Numbered from the stretch's first letter, positions 45,807 to 57,648 are shown. The stretch is 64,000 nt of DNA from Oxalobacteraceae bacterium (GCA_027490465.1 JAIXXZ010000001.1:1-64000); one strand, 5' to 3'. Translations and numbers: made by a program. Notes: generated from the letters alone by a model not told the origin.

Positions 45807-46081
45807 AAGACGCTGGATCCCGGCTTTCGCCGGGAGCGAGTGGGGAATTCGGATCGCATGCGATCCGCCCACGCAGCAGTCATCACATGCAGGTGATGAC
45901 GTTTTGAAGGCTAACTGGCCATCATTCACCGCGCAATAACGGGCCAAATTCACGGTGCCCGATACCGAAGTAACTTTATAGCTACCTAATGAAGCGGCCT
46001 TATTGAGATCCCCGCAATGATCTCGTAAAAGCTGCTAACCTAAAAATCGTCATCCCGGCGAAAGCCGGGATCCAGCGTCTT
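45807..46081. repeat. Inverted-repeat pair, 29 bp perfect, around 217 bp
   Basis: AAGACGCTGGATCCCGGCTT... (29 bp, 45807-45835) recurs in perfect inverted form at 46053-46081. The repeat is of the CCCGGCTTTCGCCGGGA type that many betaproteobacterial genomes carry in quantity. The interior holds a 16-bp palindrome GGATCGCATGCGATCC (about 45852-45867) and a hairpin GTCATCAC/GTGATGAC, and encodes no gene. Either a MITE or two independent repeat copies. Confidence 0.55.
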
Positions 46082-46089
46082 TAAGCTTT

Positions 46090-47385
46090 TTAAGCGACCT
46101 TCTTGTCGAAGAACTGCTCATCTTCAGTCGAGCCATGCAGCGCAGTCGTTGACGACTGACCTTGCTGAATCGCCTGGGTCACCGCATCGAAATAACCGGT
46201 GCCGACTTCGCGTTGATGCTTGACCGCAGTGAAGCCTTTTTCTGCAGCGGCGAATTCCGCTTCCTGCAATTCAACGAACGCCGACATCTGGTTACGTGCA
46301 TAGCCATGAGCCAGATTGAACATGGAGTAATTCAGTGCATGGAAGCCGGCCAGTGTGATGAACTGGAACTTGTAGCCCATGGCGCCGAGTTCTTTCTGAA
46401 ACTTCGCAATCGTCGCGTCGTCCAGATTTTTCTTCCAGTTGAACGAAGGCGAGCAGTTGTAGGACAACATCTTGCCTGGGTATTTCGCGTGAATGGCTTC
46501 AGCGAATTTTTTCGCGAATGCCAGATCGGGCTTGCCGGTTTCACACCAGACGAGGTCTGCATACGGTGCGTAAGCCAGACCACGCGAGATCGCCTGCTCG
46601 ATACCAGGCTTGGTACGGAAGAAGCCTTCGGGTGTGCGCTCGCCAGTGAGGAAAGGCTTGTCGTTGTCGTCCACATCGGAAGTCAGCAGGTCAGCTGCTT
46701 CAGCATCGGTACGCGCCACGAGAATGGTCGGTGTACCAGAGACGTCAGCGGCCAGACGTGCGGCGTTGAGCTTTTCAACGGCTTCGCGGGAAGGTACCAG
46801 CACCTTGCCACCCATGTGACCGCACTTCTTCACCGAAGCGAGCTGGTCTTCAAAGTGAACGCCAGCGGCGCCCGCTTCAATCATTGATTTCATCAGTTCG
46901 AAAGCGTTCAGTACACCACCAAAACCGGCTTCAGCATCAGCAACGATCGGTGCGAAGAAATCGATATCGTTTTTGCCTTCGGACCACTGAATCTGGTCTG
47001 CGCGCTGGAAGGTATTGTTGATGCGCTTGACGACCATCGGCACCGAGTTCGCTGGATACAGCGACTGGTCGGGATACATTTCACCAGCGAGGTTGGCATC
47101 ACCGGCCACCTGCCAGCCAGAGAGATAAATTGCCTTCAGACCGGCCTTGACTTGCTGCATGGCCTGATTGCCAGTGAGTGCGCCCAGCGCATTGACGAAA
47201 GGCTCGGTGTGGAGCAAGCCCCAGAGTTTTTCAGCACCACGCTTGGCCAGCGTATGGTCGATGCTGACGGAGCCGCGCAAACGGACGACGTCTTCGGCGC
47301 TGTAATTGCGCTTAACGTTTTTCCAGCGTGGATTTTCTGCCCAATCTTTGGTCAATGCCTGAATCTGTTGCTCACGAGTTGCCAT
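46090..47385 (-). CDS. aceA: Isocitrate lyase
   Basis: 431 residues from ATG 47385, which follows a GGGAGA site; the frame is open 33 nt upstream. Cleaves isocitrate to succinate and glyoxylate, the first step of the glyoxylate shunt for growth on acetate or fatty acids. Active-site motif KKCGHMGGK with the catalytic Cys; substrate motifs [10 protein letters not shown]-like ([19 protein letters not shown]) and [11 protein letters not shown]. Monocistronic. A 14-bp palindrome 82 bp upstream may be an operator. Confidence 0.96.
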   Translation of the reverse strand: MATREQQIQALTKDWAENPRWKNVKRNYSAEDVVRLRGSVSIDHTLAKRGAEKLWGLLHTEPFVNALGALTGNQAMQQVKAGLKAIYLSGWQVAGDANLAGEMYPDQSLYPANSVPMVVKRINNTFQRADQIQWSEGKNDIDFFAPIVADAEAGFGGVLNAFELMKSMIEAGAAGVHFEDQLASVKKCGHMGGKVLVPSREAVEKLNAARLAADVSGTPTILVARTDAEAADLLTSDVDDNDKPFLTGERTPEGFFRTKPGIEQAISRGLAYAPYADLVWCETGKPDLAFAKKFAEAIHAKYPGKMLSYNCSPSFNWKKNLDDATIAKFQKELGAMGYKFQFITLAGFHALNYSMFNLAHGYARNQMSAFVELQEAEFAAAEKGFTAVKHQREVGTGYFDAVTQAIQQGQSSTTALHGSTEDEQFFDKKVA

Positions 47386-47466
47386 GATGATTTCTCCCGG
47401 GGTTGGTACCGCATGCACATTGAAACGAATGGAGAAATATTAGGCTTTTTTTTGCGAGGCAACAAG

Positions 47467-47480
47467 GTCTTATATAAGAC
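47467..47480. promoter_or_regulatory. Candidate operator upstream of aceA
   Basis: Perfect 14-bp palindrome GTCTTATATAAGAC followed by a partial repeat ATATAAGATA, in an AT-rich region 82 bp upstream of the aceA start. The form is typical of a dimeric repressor/activator site; the regulator is not identified. Confidence 0.5.
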
Positions 47481-47665
47481 ATATAAGATAAATTTTTATG
47501 AAATAAATCAATAGCTTATAACTTCAATTTTGCGATACGGAATTGTATTTCTTTGGATGAAAGGAATCCATGCTGCCATGCACTCCGAATTTTTCATAAT
47601 GTGAAACTGTGATTTCATGTATTGGCAAATGAAATCCCTGAATCGAGGGCGAATGGATGTGCCCG

Positions 47666-50248
<2,583 letters not shown>

Positions 50249-50280
50249 GAATCAGCTCCAGTGGTGTTCGGTCTGGAATC

Positions 50281-50309
50281 ATTATTGGGCTAACTACCCG
50301 GAATTCAAG
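50281..50309 (-). promoter_or_regulatory. Sigma-32 heat-shock promoter of clpB
   Basis: Read on the minus strand: CTTGAAT, 13-bp spacer, CCCAATAAT. Close to the sigma-32 consensus CTTGAAA-N13-CCCCATNT, 33 bp upstream of the clpB ATG. The rest of 50310-50547 contains no gene I can support. Confidence 0.65.
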
Positions 50310-50547
50310 TCTGCCTGGGACTAAAGCCGGGCATGGCCTTAATGCCAGTCAAACCAACCGGAACTTTCCGATTCAAACGTAAAGTCCCTGGACGCCGGCT
50401 TCCGCCAGTATTCATGGTCTTTCGTCTTTCAATACAAAAACGGCTTCAATTGCGTGGCATTCAGCATGGCCTGGCTTCGTTGAGCCAGATCTGTGACCAA
50501 GCACTATCGACGCCACCCATGTCAGGTATCAAGCCGAGAAAGGAAGT

Positions 50548-50937
50548 TCAGGCGGCCAGCCAGCGCCAGGTGGCCAGTCCGGCCATGCAACAGGCGAGCG
50601 ATCCCAGCAGATGCACGCCGGTATGCAGGAATGCCCAGCCATAGGCACCGCGCTGCACGAGCAAGAGGGATTCGGCCGAGAAGCTGGAAAAAGTGGTCAG
50701 GGCACCGAGAAAACCCGTAACGACCAGAAGACGCCATTCAGGGGGCAGTTCAGGCAGGCTTTGAAAAAGCCCGACGGCGACGCCAATCAGGTAGCCACCG
50801 ACGAGATTCGCCGCGAGCGTGCCCAGCGGCAGGTTTTCAACGCGTGCATTGAGCCACAGGGAGAGCCCCCAGCGCGACCAGGCACCCAGCGTGGCGCCGA
50901 TGGCAATCGCAACAAGGCTCAGGAAACCGGGGCCCAT
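50548..50937 (-). CDS. crcB: Fluoride ion channel CrcB/Fluc
   Basis: 129 residues, four membrane helices. Dual-topology dimeric fluoride exporter. Signature GTLAANLVGGYLIG and GFLGALTTFSSFSAE, including the Phe pair and the Asn of the fluoride pore. The ATG at 50937 overlaps the 3' end of moaE by 19 bp, so it is co-transcribed with the molybdopterin genes. No fluoride riboswitch is visible in front of it, as expected for an internal gene. Confidence 0.93.
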   Translation of the reverse strand: MGPGFLSLVAIAIGATLGAWSRWGLSLWLNARVENLPLGTLAANLVGGYLIGVAVGLFQSLPELPPEWRLLVVTGFLGALTTFSSFSAESLLLVQRGAYGWAFLHTGVHLLGSLACCMAGLATWRWLAA

Positions 50938-51377
50938 TTCGCCATGGCCTCGTCATCGGAAACGCGGGCATCCACCCAACGCGCGCCCGCAGGCGTTTGC
51001 TCTTTTTTCCAGAACGGCGCTTCGGTCTTGAGGTAATCGATGATGAACTCGCAGGCATCAAACGCCTCACCGCGGTGTGCCGATGTGACGGCCACGAGCA
51101 CGATCTGATCCAGCGGCTTGAGCGGTCCCACGCGATGAATGACCAGCGCATCAAAAATATCCCAGCGCGCTTTGGCCTGATTGACGATGTCTTCCAGCGA
51201 TTTTTCGGTCATGCCGGGATAATGCTCGAGCTCCATTTCCGCGACATGTTCACCTTCGTTCAGATCGCGTACCGTGCCCAAAAAAGTGACCACCGCACCT
51301 ACCTTCGGTGTGTTGGCACGCAATTGCGCGAGCTCGGTCGTGAGGTCGAAGTCTGCGGTTTGTACGCGTACAGCCAT
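50919..51377 (-). CDS. moaE: Molybdopterin synthase large subunit MoaE
   Basis: 152 residues from ATG 51377; the longer open frame upstream overlaps moaD and is not used. With MoaD it converts precursor Z (cPMP) to molybdopterin. Family motifs: GAVVTFLGTVRDLN, HRVGPLKPLDQIVLVAVTSAHRGEAF, and catalytic lysines in LKTEAPFWKKE. It follows moaD by 19 bp and overlaps crcB at its end. Confidence 0.95.
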   Translation of the reverse strand: MAVRVQTADFDLTTELAQLRANTPKVGAVVTFLGTVRDLNEGEHVAEMELEHYPGMTEKSLEDIVNQAKARWDIFDALVIHRVGPLKPLDQIVLVAVTSAHRGEAFDACEFIIDYLKTEAPFWKKEQTPAGARWVDARVSDDEAMAKWAPVS

Positions 51378-51396
51378 GAAGATTCTCCGCTTCGGT

Positions 51397-51654
51397 TCAG
51401 CCGCCGGTAACGGGCGGGAAAAAAGCCAGCTCGCAGCCCTCGCTGAGCATGGCGGTCGCATCCACCATCTGCTGGTTGCAGGCAATGCGAAGGGATTTGC
51501 CCTCGGCCAGTGCCTCGGCCCACACGCCACCGCGCGACTGAAGCAGCGCTCGCACCTCACCGGCAGAGCGTATCTCGGCTGGCAGCGTGAGTGTCTCACC
51601 GGAGGTGCCAACCGCCTCTCTCAGGCTGGCGAAGAATTTCAGCTGTATCTGCAT
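51397..51654 (-). CDS. moaD: Molybdopterin synthase small subunit MoaD
   Basis: 85 residues from ATG 51654. Ubiquitin-like sulfur carrier that receives a thiocarboxylate on its C-terminal Gly-Gly and passes sulfur to cPMP in the MoaE complex. Opens MQIQLKFFASLREAVG and ends FFPPVTGG with the essential GG. It is 7 bp after moeA and precedes moaE. Confidence 0.94.
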   Translation of the reverse strand: MQIQLKFFASLREAVGTSGETLTLPAEIRSAGEVRALLQSRGGVWAEALAEGKSLRIACNQQMVDATAMLSEGCELAFFPPVTGG

Positions 51655-51661
51655 GTGGGGC

Positions 51662-52891
51662 TCAATAAAGCAATTCCGAGAAAGGAATGAAGTGTACGGT
51701 ATCTCCCGGCGCGATGGTCTGTCCCGGCGGATTGTCCACCAACCCATCGCCCCAGACCGTCGAGGTCAGCACACCCGAGCTCTGGTTGGGGAATAAAGAC
51801 AAACCCTGCTGCTCGTTGATGCGAACCCGAAGGAATTCATTACGCCGGTCTGCCTTGGGCCAGCTGAAATCGGCGCGCATCGGAAAGCGTGGTGGATTGG
51901 ATGGCTGCGCACCCTGCAGCGCAAGGATAAAAGGCCGCACGAAGAGCAGGAAGGTCACGAAGCTCGAGACGGGATTGCCGGGCAAGCCCACAAAAAACGC
52001 TGGCCGCTCGCCCTGACCCACTTCACCGAAGGCGAGTGGCTTGCCGGGCTTGATCGCAATTTGCCAGAGGTTCAGACGCCCTTCGGCCTCAACGGCGGGC
52101 TTGACATGGTCTTCTTCACCGACCGACACGCCTCCCGAGGTCACGATCAGATCATGACCCGACGCCGCCTGACGCAAGGCCTCACGCGTCGCATCCAGCG
52201 AGTCGGGCACGTTGCCGAGATCCGTGACATCGCAGCCCAGGTGATCCAATAAACCGCGCAGCATGAAACGATTGGAGTTGTAGATGGCACCCGGCTTGAG
52301 CGGTTCGCCTGGCATGGTCAGCTCGTCGCCGGTAAAAAACACGGCTACGCGCAAACGACGAAATACCGGCAGACTGGCCAGCCCGACTGACGCCAGCAAG
52401 CCCAGCTCCTGGGCACGCAAGCGTGTGCCCGCCGGCAGGATGGTGCTGCCGGCACGGATGTCTTCACCAGCGCGGCGTATCCATTCACCCGATTGCGGGG
52501 TATGCGAGATGGTCACCAGCCCACTGGCCTGATCAAAGCTGCACTGCTCCTGCATCACAACAGCGTCTGCGCCCTCAGGGATCAGCGCACCCGTAAAAAT
52601 ACGGGCTGCAGTACCGGCTTCGAGTGGCTGGCCAACATGACCGGCGGGAATGCGCTGCGCCACCCTCAGCGATGCGTTGCCACTGACGCAGTCGGCCGAG
52701 CGAACCGCGTAACCGTCCATCTGCGTATTGTCCATGGGCGGCACATCGAGCTGAGAGCGCTGGTCGGCAGCGAGCACACGGCCTGTGCCCTCCAGAGTGG
52801 GAACGACCTGCGTTTCCGTCACCGGACGGGCAGCTGTCAGCAAAAATCCAAGCGCTTCCTGCACGCTCAGCATGGGGGCTTTGGGGGTCAT
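51662..52891 (-). CDS. moeA: Molybdopterin molybdenumtransferase MoeA
   Basis: 409 residues. Inserts molybdate into adenylated molybdopterin. Motifs MDGYAVRSAD (PMDNTQMDGYAV), IFTGALIPEGADAVVMQE, TSGGVSVGEEDHV and GLPGNPVSS are all present, and the C-terminal beta-barrel domain is complete. First gene of the moeA-moaD-moaE-crcB group, 69 bp downstream of thrC in the same direction. Confidence 0.95.
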   Translation of the reverse strand: MTPKAPMLSVQEALGFLLTAARPVTETQVVPTLEGTGRVLAADQRSQLDVPPMDNTQMDGYAVRSADCVSGNASLRVAQRIPAGHVGQPLEAGTAARIFTGALIPEGADAVVMQEQCSFDQASGLVTISHTPQSGEWIRRAGEDIRAGSTILPAGTRLRAQELGLLASVGLASLPVFRRLRVAVFFTGDELTMPGEPLKPGAIYNSNRFMLRGLLDHLGCDVTDLGNVPDSLDATREALRQAASGHDLIVTSGGVSVGEEDHVKPAVEAEGRLNLWQIAIKPGKPLAFGEVGQGERPAFFVGLPGNPVSSFVTFLLFVRPFILALQGAQPSNPPRFPMRADFSWPKADRRNEFLRVRINEQQGLSLFPNQSSGVLTSTVWGDGLVDNPPGQTIAPGDTVHFIPFSELLY

Positions 52892-52960
52892 TTTTCTTGC
52901 CGGGGTTGTTGTCTCGCGCCGGATTGTAACGCCTCTGTGGTCGCCTAACCGGCCCCCACC

Positions 52961-54421
52961 TTAGAGGCCTGTGTGGGCGGCAATGTAGGTCTTGATCGCG
53001 CCCACATCCGCTTCCATGACATCGAAGCGCTGCGGCAAGGATTCGATATTTTCGAAACCCGCGGGACGTTCGGCATCGCGCCCCAGGGCTTCGCGCAGGG
53101 TCTCGCTGAACTTTGCCGGCAGAGCCGTCTCAAGCACAATCATTGGCACGCCCGGCTCCCAGTGCTCGCGTGCGACTTTCACGCCATCGGCCGTATGCGT
53201 ATCAATCATCAGTCCATGGCGGGAATAGACATCACGAATCGTGGTCAGGCGATCGGTATGCACGGATTTACCTGAAGTAAATCCAAATTCAGCCACACGC
53301 TTGAATTCATCGCCATCACTTCCCGGCTTGCCAGACAGGTCGAAACCACCCTGAGTTTCGACTTTCATGAACAGCGCACGTACCCTCTCCCGATCGCCAT
53401 CCAGCAGATCGAGGATGAACCGCTCAAAATTCGACGCCTTGCTGATGTCCATGCTGGGGCTGCTTGTGTGCAGCGTTTCCGCAGATTTGCGTACCCGATA
53501 GACACCCGTCTGAAAAAACTCGTGCAACACATCATTTTCGTTGGTCGCCACTACCAGCTTGCTGATCGGCAGACCCATCATCCGCGCAATGTGACCAGCG
53601 CAGATATTCCCGAAATTGCCCGAGGGGACAGTGAAAGACACTCGCTGGCTATTGTTCTTCGTGGCCGACAAATAGCCGCGGAAGTAATAGACCACCTGAG
53701 CCACGACACGGGCCCAGTTAATGGAATTGACGGTGCCAATTTTCTGACGGGCTTTGAATTCAAGATCGTTTGAGACGGCCTTGACCATGTCCTGACAGTC
53801 ATCGAACACGCCTTTGACCGCGATATTGAAAATATTGGGGTCTTGCAGACTGAACATCTGCGCGCATTGAAATGCACTCATTTTTTGATGCGGCGACAGC
53901 ATGAATACCCGGATACCGCGCTTTCCACGCATCGCGTATTCCGCAGCGCTCCCGGTGTCGCCCGAGGTCGCGCCAAAAATATTCAGCTCGGCCTGTTGCT
54001 TTGCCAGTGTGTATTCGAACAAGTTACCCAGCAGCTGCATCGCCATGTCCTTGAAGGCCAGTGTCGGGCCATTGGAAAGGGCTTGCAGAACCAGAGAACG
54101 GTCGCCCGAGGTCGACAGTACCCGCAGAGGGGTGATGAGCGCCGTGTCTTCGTCCGCGCGCGCATTGCAATAAACGGCCGCCGTATAGGTGCGGGCGGTC
54201 AGCTGGTCTACGTCGGACGGTGGGACGTCGGTTGCAAATTTCTTCAGGACTTCACTGGCCAGTGCGGCATAGGAAAGTTCACGCCACCGATCCAGCTCTT
54301 CATTACTTACCTGAGGGTAATGAGACGGCAAATAAAGCCCGCCATCAGGCGCCAAGCCACCGAGCAGGATGTCAGAAAAAGACGATGCGGCTTGATGCCC
54401 ACGGGTCGATAGGTAGTGCAT
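52961..54421 (-). CDS. thrC: Threonine synthase
   Basis: 486 residues from ATG 54421 (MHYLSTRG, the usual opening). PLP enzyme converting O-phosphohomoserine to threonine. PLP lysine in TLAFKDMAMQ, phosphate-binding glycine-rich GATSGDTGSAAEYA, and SGNFGNICAG. The length matches the group of longer bacterial ThrC. In relatives it usually follows hom directly; here a 3-kb insertion with type III secretion genes separates the two. Confidence 0.96.
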   Translation of the reverse strand: MHYLSTRGHQAASSFSDILLGGLAPDGGLYLPSHYPQVSNEELDRWRELSYAALASEVLKKFATDVPPSDVDQLTARTYTAAVYCNARADEDTALITPLRVLSTSGDRSLVLQALSNGPTLAFKDMAMQLLGNLFEYTLAKQQAELNIFGATSGDTGSAAEYAMRGKRGIRVFMLSPHQKMSAFQCAQMFSLQDPNIFNIAVKGVFDDCQDMVKAVSNDLEFKARQKIGTVNSINWARVVAQVVYYFRGYLSATKNNSQRVSFTVPSGNFGNICAGHIARMMGLPISKLVVATNENDVLHEFFQTGVYRVRKSAETLHTSSPSMDISKASNFERFILDLLDGDRERVRALFMKVETQGGFDLSGKPGSDGDEFKRVAEFGFTSGKSVHTDRLTTIRDVYSRHGLMIDTHTADGVKVAREHWEPGVPMIVLETALPAKFSETLREALGRDAERPAGFENIESLPQRFDVMEADVGAIKTYIAAHTGL

Positions 54422-54430
54422 GACCAACAA

Positions 54431-54742
54431 AGCTCCCGAAAATCAGAGTCCGCATTATAAGCGCTGGGACAGTTTCTGCTGAAAAACGGTCGATCTTCGG
54501 CTTTCAGTACATGAGTTTTACGCATGGCAAAAGGCTGTTTTTTCATGCGAATTCTCAAGCCTGAATTGGACAATTAATCTCGCTTTGTCAATCCCATGAA
54601 TTAGGTAATTTTGCGATTAATTTTCATTCTTTGCGGAAATTAAAGTTCATCAAGAAACTTTTTCGCAAATGAAGCGCATCTTTACATCAAGTGACGGTCA
54701 CCTTTGGGGCGAAATGACATCGCGTGATATCTGGGCAGCCAG
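54431..54742. other. Divergent intergenic region, thrC / sigma-like gene
   Basis: About 310 bp, AT-rich, without a gene. It should contain the promoters of thrC (minus strand) and of the sigma-like gene (plus strand). No clear terminator or palindrome identified. Confidence 0.35.
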
Positions 54743-54787
54743 ATGACACAAGCGGAAATGAACTCTTCAACGCGAAGGAACAATTCG

Positions 54788-55327
54788 ATGAACGAACAAC
54801 TTCAGACATCCGAAGAGAGCGAATTTGATCCTTTGTTGCTGATGGATGATCTCATCATCGATATAGATAGCGATGAGGAGAGTATCGAATCCGACGATGA
54901 ATCCGAATTGGATGAAAGTTATCAGGGAACGAATCTTACCCCGACCAAGAAAATTTTTTCCTCTTCGGAACTCCAATCAGATCCATCCTCCGAGATACCC
55001 CCACTGGAACGCGATCAAGAGATACTTTTTCGTGACCTTATCGATCAGCATCAGCGAAGACTCTACAGATTCGTCATCAAGTACATTGATCACCCCGATG
55101 ATGCTGCCGATATCACTCAACAAGCTTTTGTTGAAGCAGCTCGTACCATCGCCAGCTTCCGGGGCGACTCAAAGCTATCAACCTGGCTTTTTGGTATCGC
55201 CATGAACATGGTGAGAAATTACATGCGAAAAATGATCGAGCAGGATTTATACGAGTTACCGGTGCTCTCCTTTCAGGAGCTCACGCAGGAAATCAACATT
55301 CAGCCTCTGGCGCGGGTGGAGCTGTGA
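54788..55327 (+). CDS. ECF-type sigma factor-like protein containing only region 2
   Basis: 179 residues from ATG 54788, 8 nt after AAGGA. The first 85 residues are very acidic ([19 protein letters not shown]). Then a sigma-70 region 2 (about 90-155): [62 protein letters not shown]. The expected region 4, which binds the -35 element, is missing: the frame stops about 25 residues later and the antisense STAS gene follows. It may be a truncated sigma factor, or a regulator that binds core polymerase without promoter recognition. Linked to a STAS gene and T3SS genes. Confidence 0.75.
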   Translation: MNEQLQTSEESEFDPLLLMDDLIIDIDSDEESIESDDESELDESYQGTNLTPTKKIFSSSELQSDPSSEIPPLERDQEILFRDLIDQHQRRLYRFVIKYIDHPDDAADITQQAFVEAARTIASFRGDSKLSTWLFGIAMNMVRNYMRKMIEQDLYELPVLSFQELTQEINIQPLARVEL

Positions 55328-55344
55328 CGATGTCTTCTAATTTT

Positions 55345-55692
55345 TCAACTGCTCCCTGGGCTGATGGCGTGAACTGCGGCTTCAAGATCGGTGAATTCTC
55401 TGATCAGTCCCAGAAATCCACTGGCCTCAAACACACCGCGCACCTGTTCACCCATCTCAGCCAGCACGACCTGCCCTTTTCGAGATTGAATTTTCTCAAT
55501 CGCTTTAAGAATGACGCGCAAACCGTCACTGGAAATATGACTGAGGGCCGAAAAATCGAAAACAAGCCGGTTGGCACCTTCAGCAATCGCGCTGTCGAGA
55601 AGTTCATGCAATTCGTCGGCAGACATTTTATTGATATCGCCTCCGGTTCGGATGATAAGCATCTGACCACGGGTTTCGGTATGTATCGCCAT
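55345..55692 (-). CDS. STAS-domain anti-sigma factor antagonist
   Basis: 115 residues, a complete STAS domain: ILIIRTGGDINKMSAD-type N-terminal strand, then LVFDFSALSHISSDGLRVIL with the Ser that is normally phosphorylated by a partner-switching kinase. It lies convergent to the sigma-like gene (17 bp apart) and divergent from sctD. No kinase/anti-sigma partner is in the insertion. In Bordetella, sigma, STAS, kinase and PP2C proteins (BtrS, V, W, U) control type III secretion, so the context supports a similar switch here. Confidence 0.88.
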   Translation of the reverse strand: MAIHTETRGQMLIIRTGGDINKMSADELHELLDSAIAEGANRLVFDFSALSHISSDGLRVILKAIEKIQSRKGQVVLAEMGEQVRGVFEASGFLGLIREFTDLEAAVHAISPGSS

Positions 55693-55771
55693 GTTTTAAA
55701 TGATTTTATAAAAATTTAATACAACAAAAGCATTGTATCCAGACTACGATGAAAGTTCACGAAAGCTTCAC

Positions 55772-57136
55772 ATGAAATTAGAACCCAGCCTCGATACCTT
55801 ACAGGCCCAGGTCGAACTACGCGTTCTGGTCGGCCCCCAAGCAGGTAGCTCCCTGAGTCTCGGCATGGGTGATTACTCCTTGGGAACATCCGACGAATGC
55901 GAGATCATTCTGATCGGTTCGCGTCTGGAACCGATTCACGCAACGTTAAGTGTTGATGGTGATCAAATCACCGTCAAACCCGCCGAGGGCAAGGTCTGCG
56001 ATGCCCAAGGCAATGAAATCTTGGACACTTTCCCGCTGACACTGGGTATGCCCGTGGATCTGGGTGGCGTCTGGGTCAGCGTCGACAGCGTGGACGCGCG
56101 CTGGCCAGATCCTGCTGACGTACTACCTACACCGGCACCACCCAGCCCGGTAGAACAGACAGTTACCGAGGGAGAAGCTCAGACCCGGCCCGCAGACAAT
56201 CCCGCCAGTCGTTTGCGCAATCGAGCAAAAATCACCTTGATTATTTCTGCCGTAGGTTTGACCCTGATTGTCTTGGCTGGTATTTCATTGGCGGCCTGGA
56301 TGATTGAGCAGCAGACGCATCCTGAGGTTGTCGCGACCGTATCAAAACCTGTTGTTCCGACTATCCCCGTTAATCAGCAAAAAATCCTGCAAATTATTCA
56401 GAATCTGGATTTGGCCAGGTCGGTGGAGATGAAAATTTCCGACAAAGGCAGCATCAGGGTTTCTGGTTATCTACCCGACGACACTACAAAGAAACGATTG
56501 ATTCAAGCACTCGATAATGTTTCCCCCTCACCCAAGACGGAACTCTATGTGGACAGCGAGTTACTGGAAGCTTCAAAAAAAATACTGGCAGACAAGCTAG
56601 ATCCGGCCCGCGCCAAGCTGAAAGCAGAGAGCGTTACTAATGGGGTGCTGAAGGTACGTGGCGCGGTATCGATGCAGACTGCCAAGGAAAATGCTTACGA
56701 ACTGGTTAAATCCGAGGTACCCGGATTGCGACAGATCGATGGCGTGATTCTGCAGGCAGATGATCTCCCGCAGCAGTTTCAGGAAAAAATAATATCAGCA
56801 GGTCTTGTCAAGAAGCTTCAGGTGGTCAGCCGGCAGCCCGAGTTTGTTTTGCGCGGCACCATGACCGAAGAAGATTTGCGAAACTGGGAGACTGTGCTGA
56901 CTGAATTCAATGAAGATTACGGAAAAATTCTACCGATTCGCGCAGCGATCCGTGTCATTCAAAAAAAATCGCCCTTCAACGTTCAGATCGTCGTTGGCGG
57001 CAATATGCCTTTTGTGATTACCGAGAGCGGTCAGCGTGTGACTCGTGGCGGCGATATCAATGGACACACCCTAATGACGATCAAAGATACCGAAGTGATT
57101 TTTGACGGCAACGAGAAGATAAAGATAGCAAGGTAA
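55772..57136 (+). CDS. sctD: Type III secretion inner-membrane ring protein SctD
   Basis: 454 residues from ATG 55772; a TTG at 55733 in frame is an alternative. SctD (YscD/PrgH family) forms the outer of the two inner-membrane rings. N-terminal cytoplasmic FHA-like domain (about 10-115: VELRVLVGPQAGSSLSLG, LIGSRLEPIHATL), a variable linker, one membrane helix (ITLIISAVGLTLIVLAGISLAAW, about 160-182) and periplasmic ring-building repeats (IRVSGYLPDD, LKVRGAVSMQ, FVLRGTMTEED). It starts the sctD-yscE-like-sctF series, the order found in ysc-type operons. Confidence 0.85.
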   Translation: MKLEPSLDTLQAQVELRVLVGPQAGSSLSLGMGDYSLGTSDECEIILIGSRLEPIHATLSVDGDQITVKPAEGKVCDAQGNEILDTFPLTLGMPVDLGGVWVSVDSVDARWPDPADVLPTPAPPSPVEQTVTEGEAQTRPADNPASRLRNRAKITLIISAVGLTLIVLAGISLAAWMIEQQTHPEVVATVSKPVVPTIPVNQQKILQIIQNLDLARSVEMKISDKGSIRVSGYLPDDTTKKRLIQALDNVSPSPKTELYVDSELLEASKKILADKLDPARAKLKAESVTNGVLKVRGAVSMQTAKENAYELVKSEVPGLRQIDGVILQADDLPQQFQEKIISAGLVKKLQVVSRQPEFVLRGTMTEEDLRNWETVLTEFNEDYGKILPIRAAIRVIQKKSPFNVQIVVGGNMPFVITESGQRVTRGGDINGHTLMTIKDTEVIFDGNEKIKIAR

Positions 57137-57140
57137 ACCC

Positions 57141-57377
57141 ATGGAAAACTCATCATTATCGGTAGATGAACGTCTGCGATCAGACAAAACGGGCGAATAC
57201 GCAAGGGGGGTTTACAAGCAGCTTAAAAAAATTGAGTTACGCCTCGCCTCAGAGGCTAGAAAACTTCATGATCGATCAACGCATGAAAAAATCAAGGCTG
57301 CCGAGACTGCTGTCATAAGTTCGACCGCATTGATGCAACTGTTTGAATCCGCTGTTAATTTCGAAGAAAGGAAGTGA
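57141..57377 (+). CDS. YscE/SsaE-like type III secretion co-chaperone (probable)
   Basis: 78 residues, almost entirely helical with a hairpin pattern (YKQLKKIELRLASEARKLH / KIKAAETAVISSTALMQLFESA). Size, helical hairpin and place between sctD and the needle gene fit YscE-type co-chaperones, which keep needle subunits unpolymerised. Sequence conservation in that family is low, so this rests mainly on context. AGGT precedes ATG 57141, 4 bp after the sctD stop. Confidence 0.6.
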   Translation: MENSSLSVDERLRSDKTGEYARGVYKQLKKIELRLASEARKLHDRSTHEKIKAAETAVISSTALMQLFESAVNFEERK

Positions 57378-57380
57378 TTT

Positions 57381-57623
57381 ATGGCACTCCCAAAAGCCAG
57401 TATTGATGCAGTCGCAAGCAAAATAAACACCCCGATGGAAAACGCGGAGGGCGCTTTAAAAACTCTACTGGGCGGCATAACCGACGGCGGTGATGTCACT
57501 ACCGCTCAGCTACTAAAGATACAGTCAGCAATGGCCAAGTACACACTCACGGGAAGTATTTTTAGCGCCATCACCAAGGAGCTATCGGACTCTCTGAAAC
57601 AAACCGCTTCAAAAATTGGCTGA
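57381..57623 (+). CDS. sctF: Type III secretion needle subunit SctF
   Basis: 80 residues, typical needle-protein length. Two helices around a G-D-G-G-D turn, with the family's end pattern: AQLLKIQSAMAKYTLTGSIFSAITKELSDSLKQ, comparable to the Q-x2-L-x2-Y...S...K-x2-K-D segment of PrgI/MxiH/YscF. AAGGAAG lies 8 nt before ATG 57381. It ends 25 bp from the hom stop on the opposite strand; no sctI, sctJ, sctN or export-gate gene follows, so the rest of a secretion system would have to be elsewhere. Confidence 0.8.
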   Translation: MALPKASIDAVASKINTPMENAEGALKTLLGGITDGGDVTTAQLLKIQSAMAKYTLTGSIFSAITKELSDSLKQTASKIG

Positions 57624-57648
57624 CGATAGGTAGTACCTGATTGCTGGG

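Noticed and set aside
55324-55719. 131-codon plus-strand frame after the sigma-like gene, considered as missing region 4
   Set aside because: It is antisense to the STAS gene and shows no sigma region 4 pattern.
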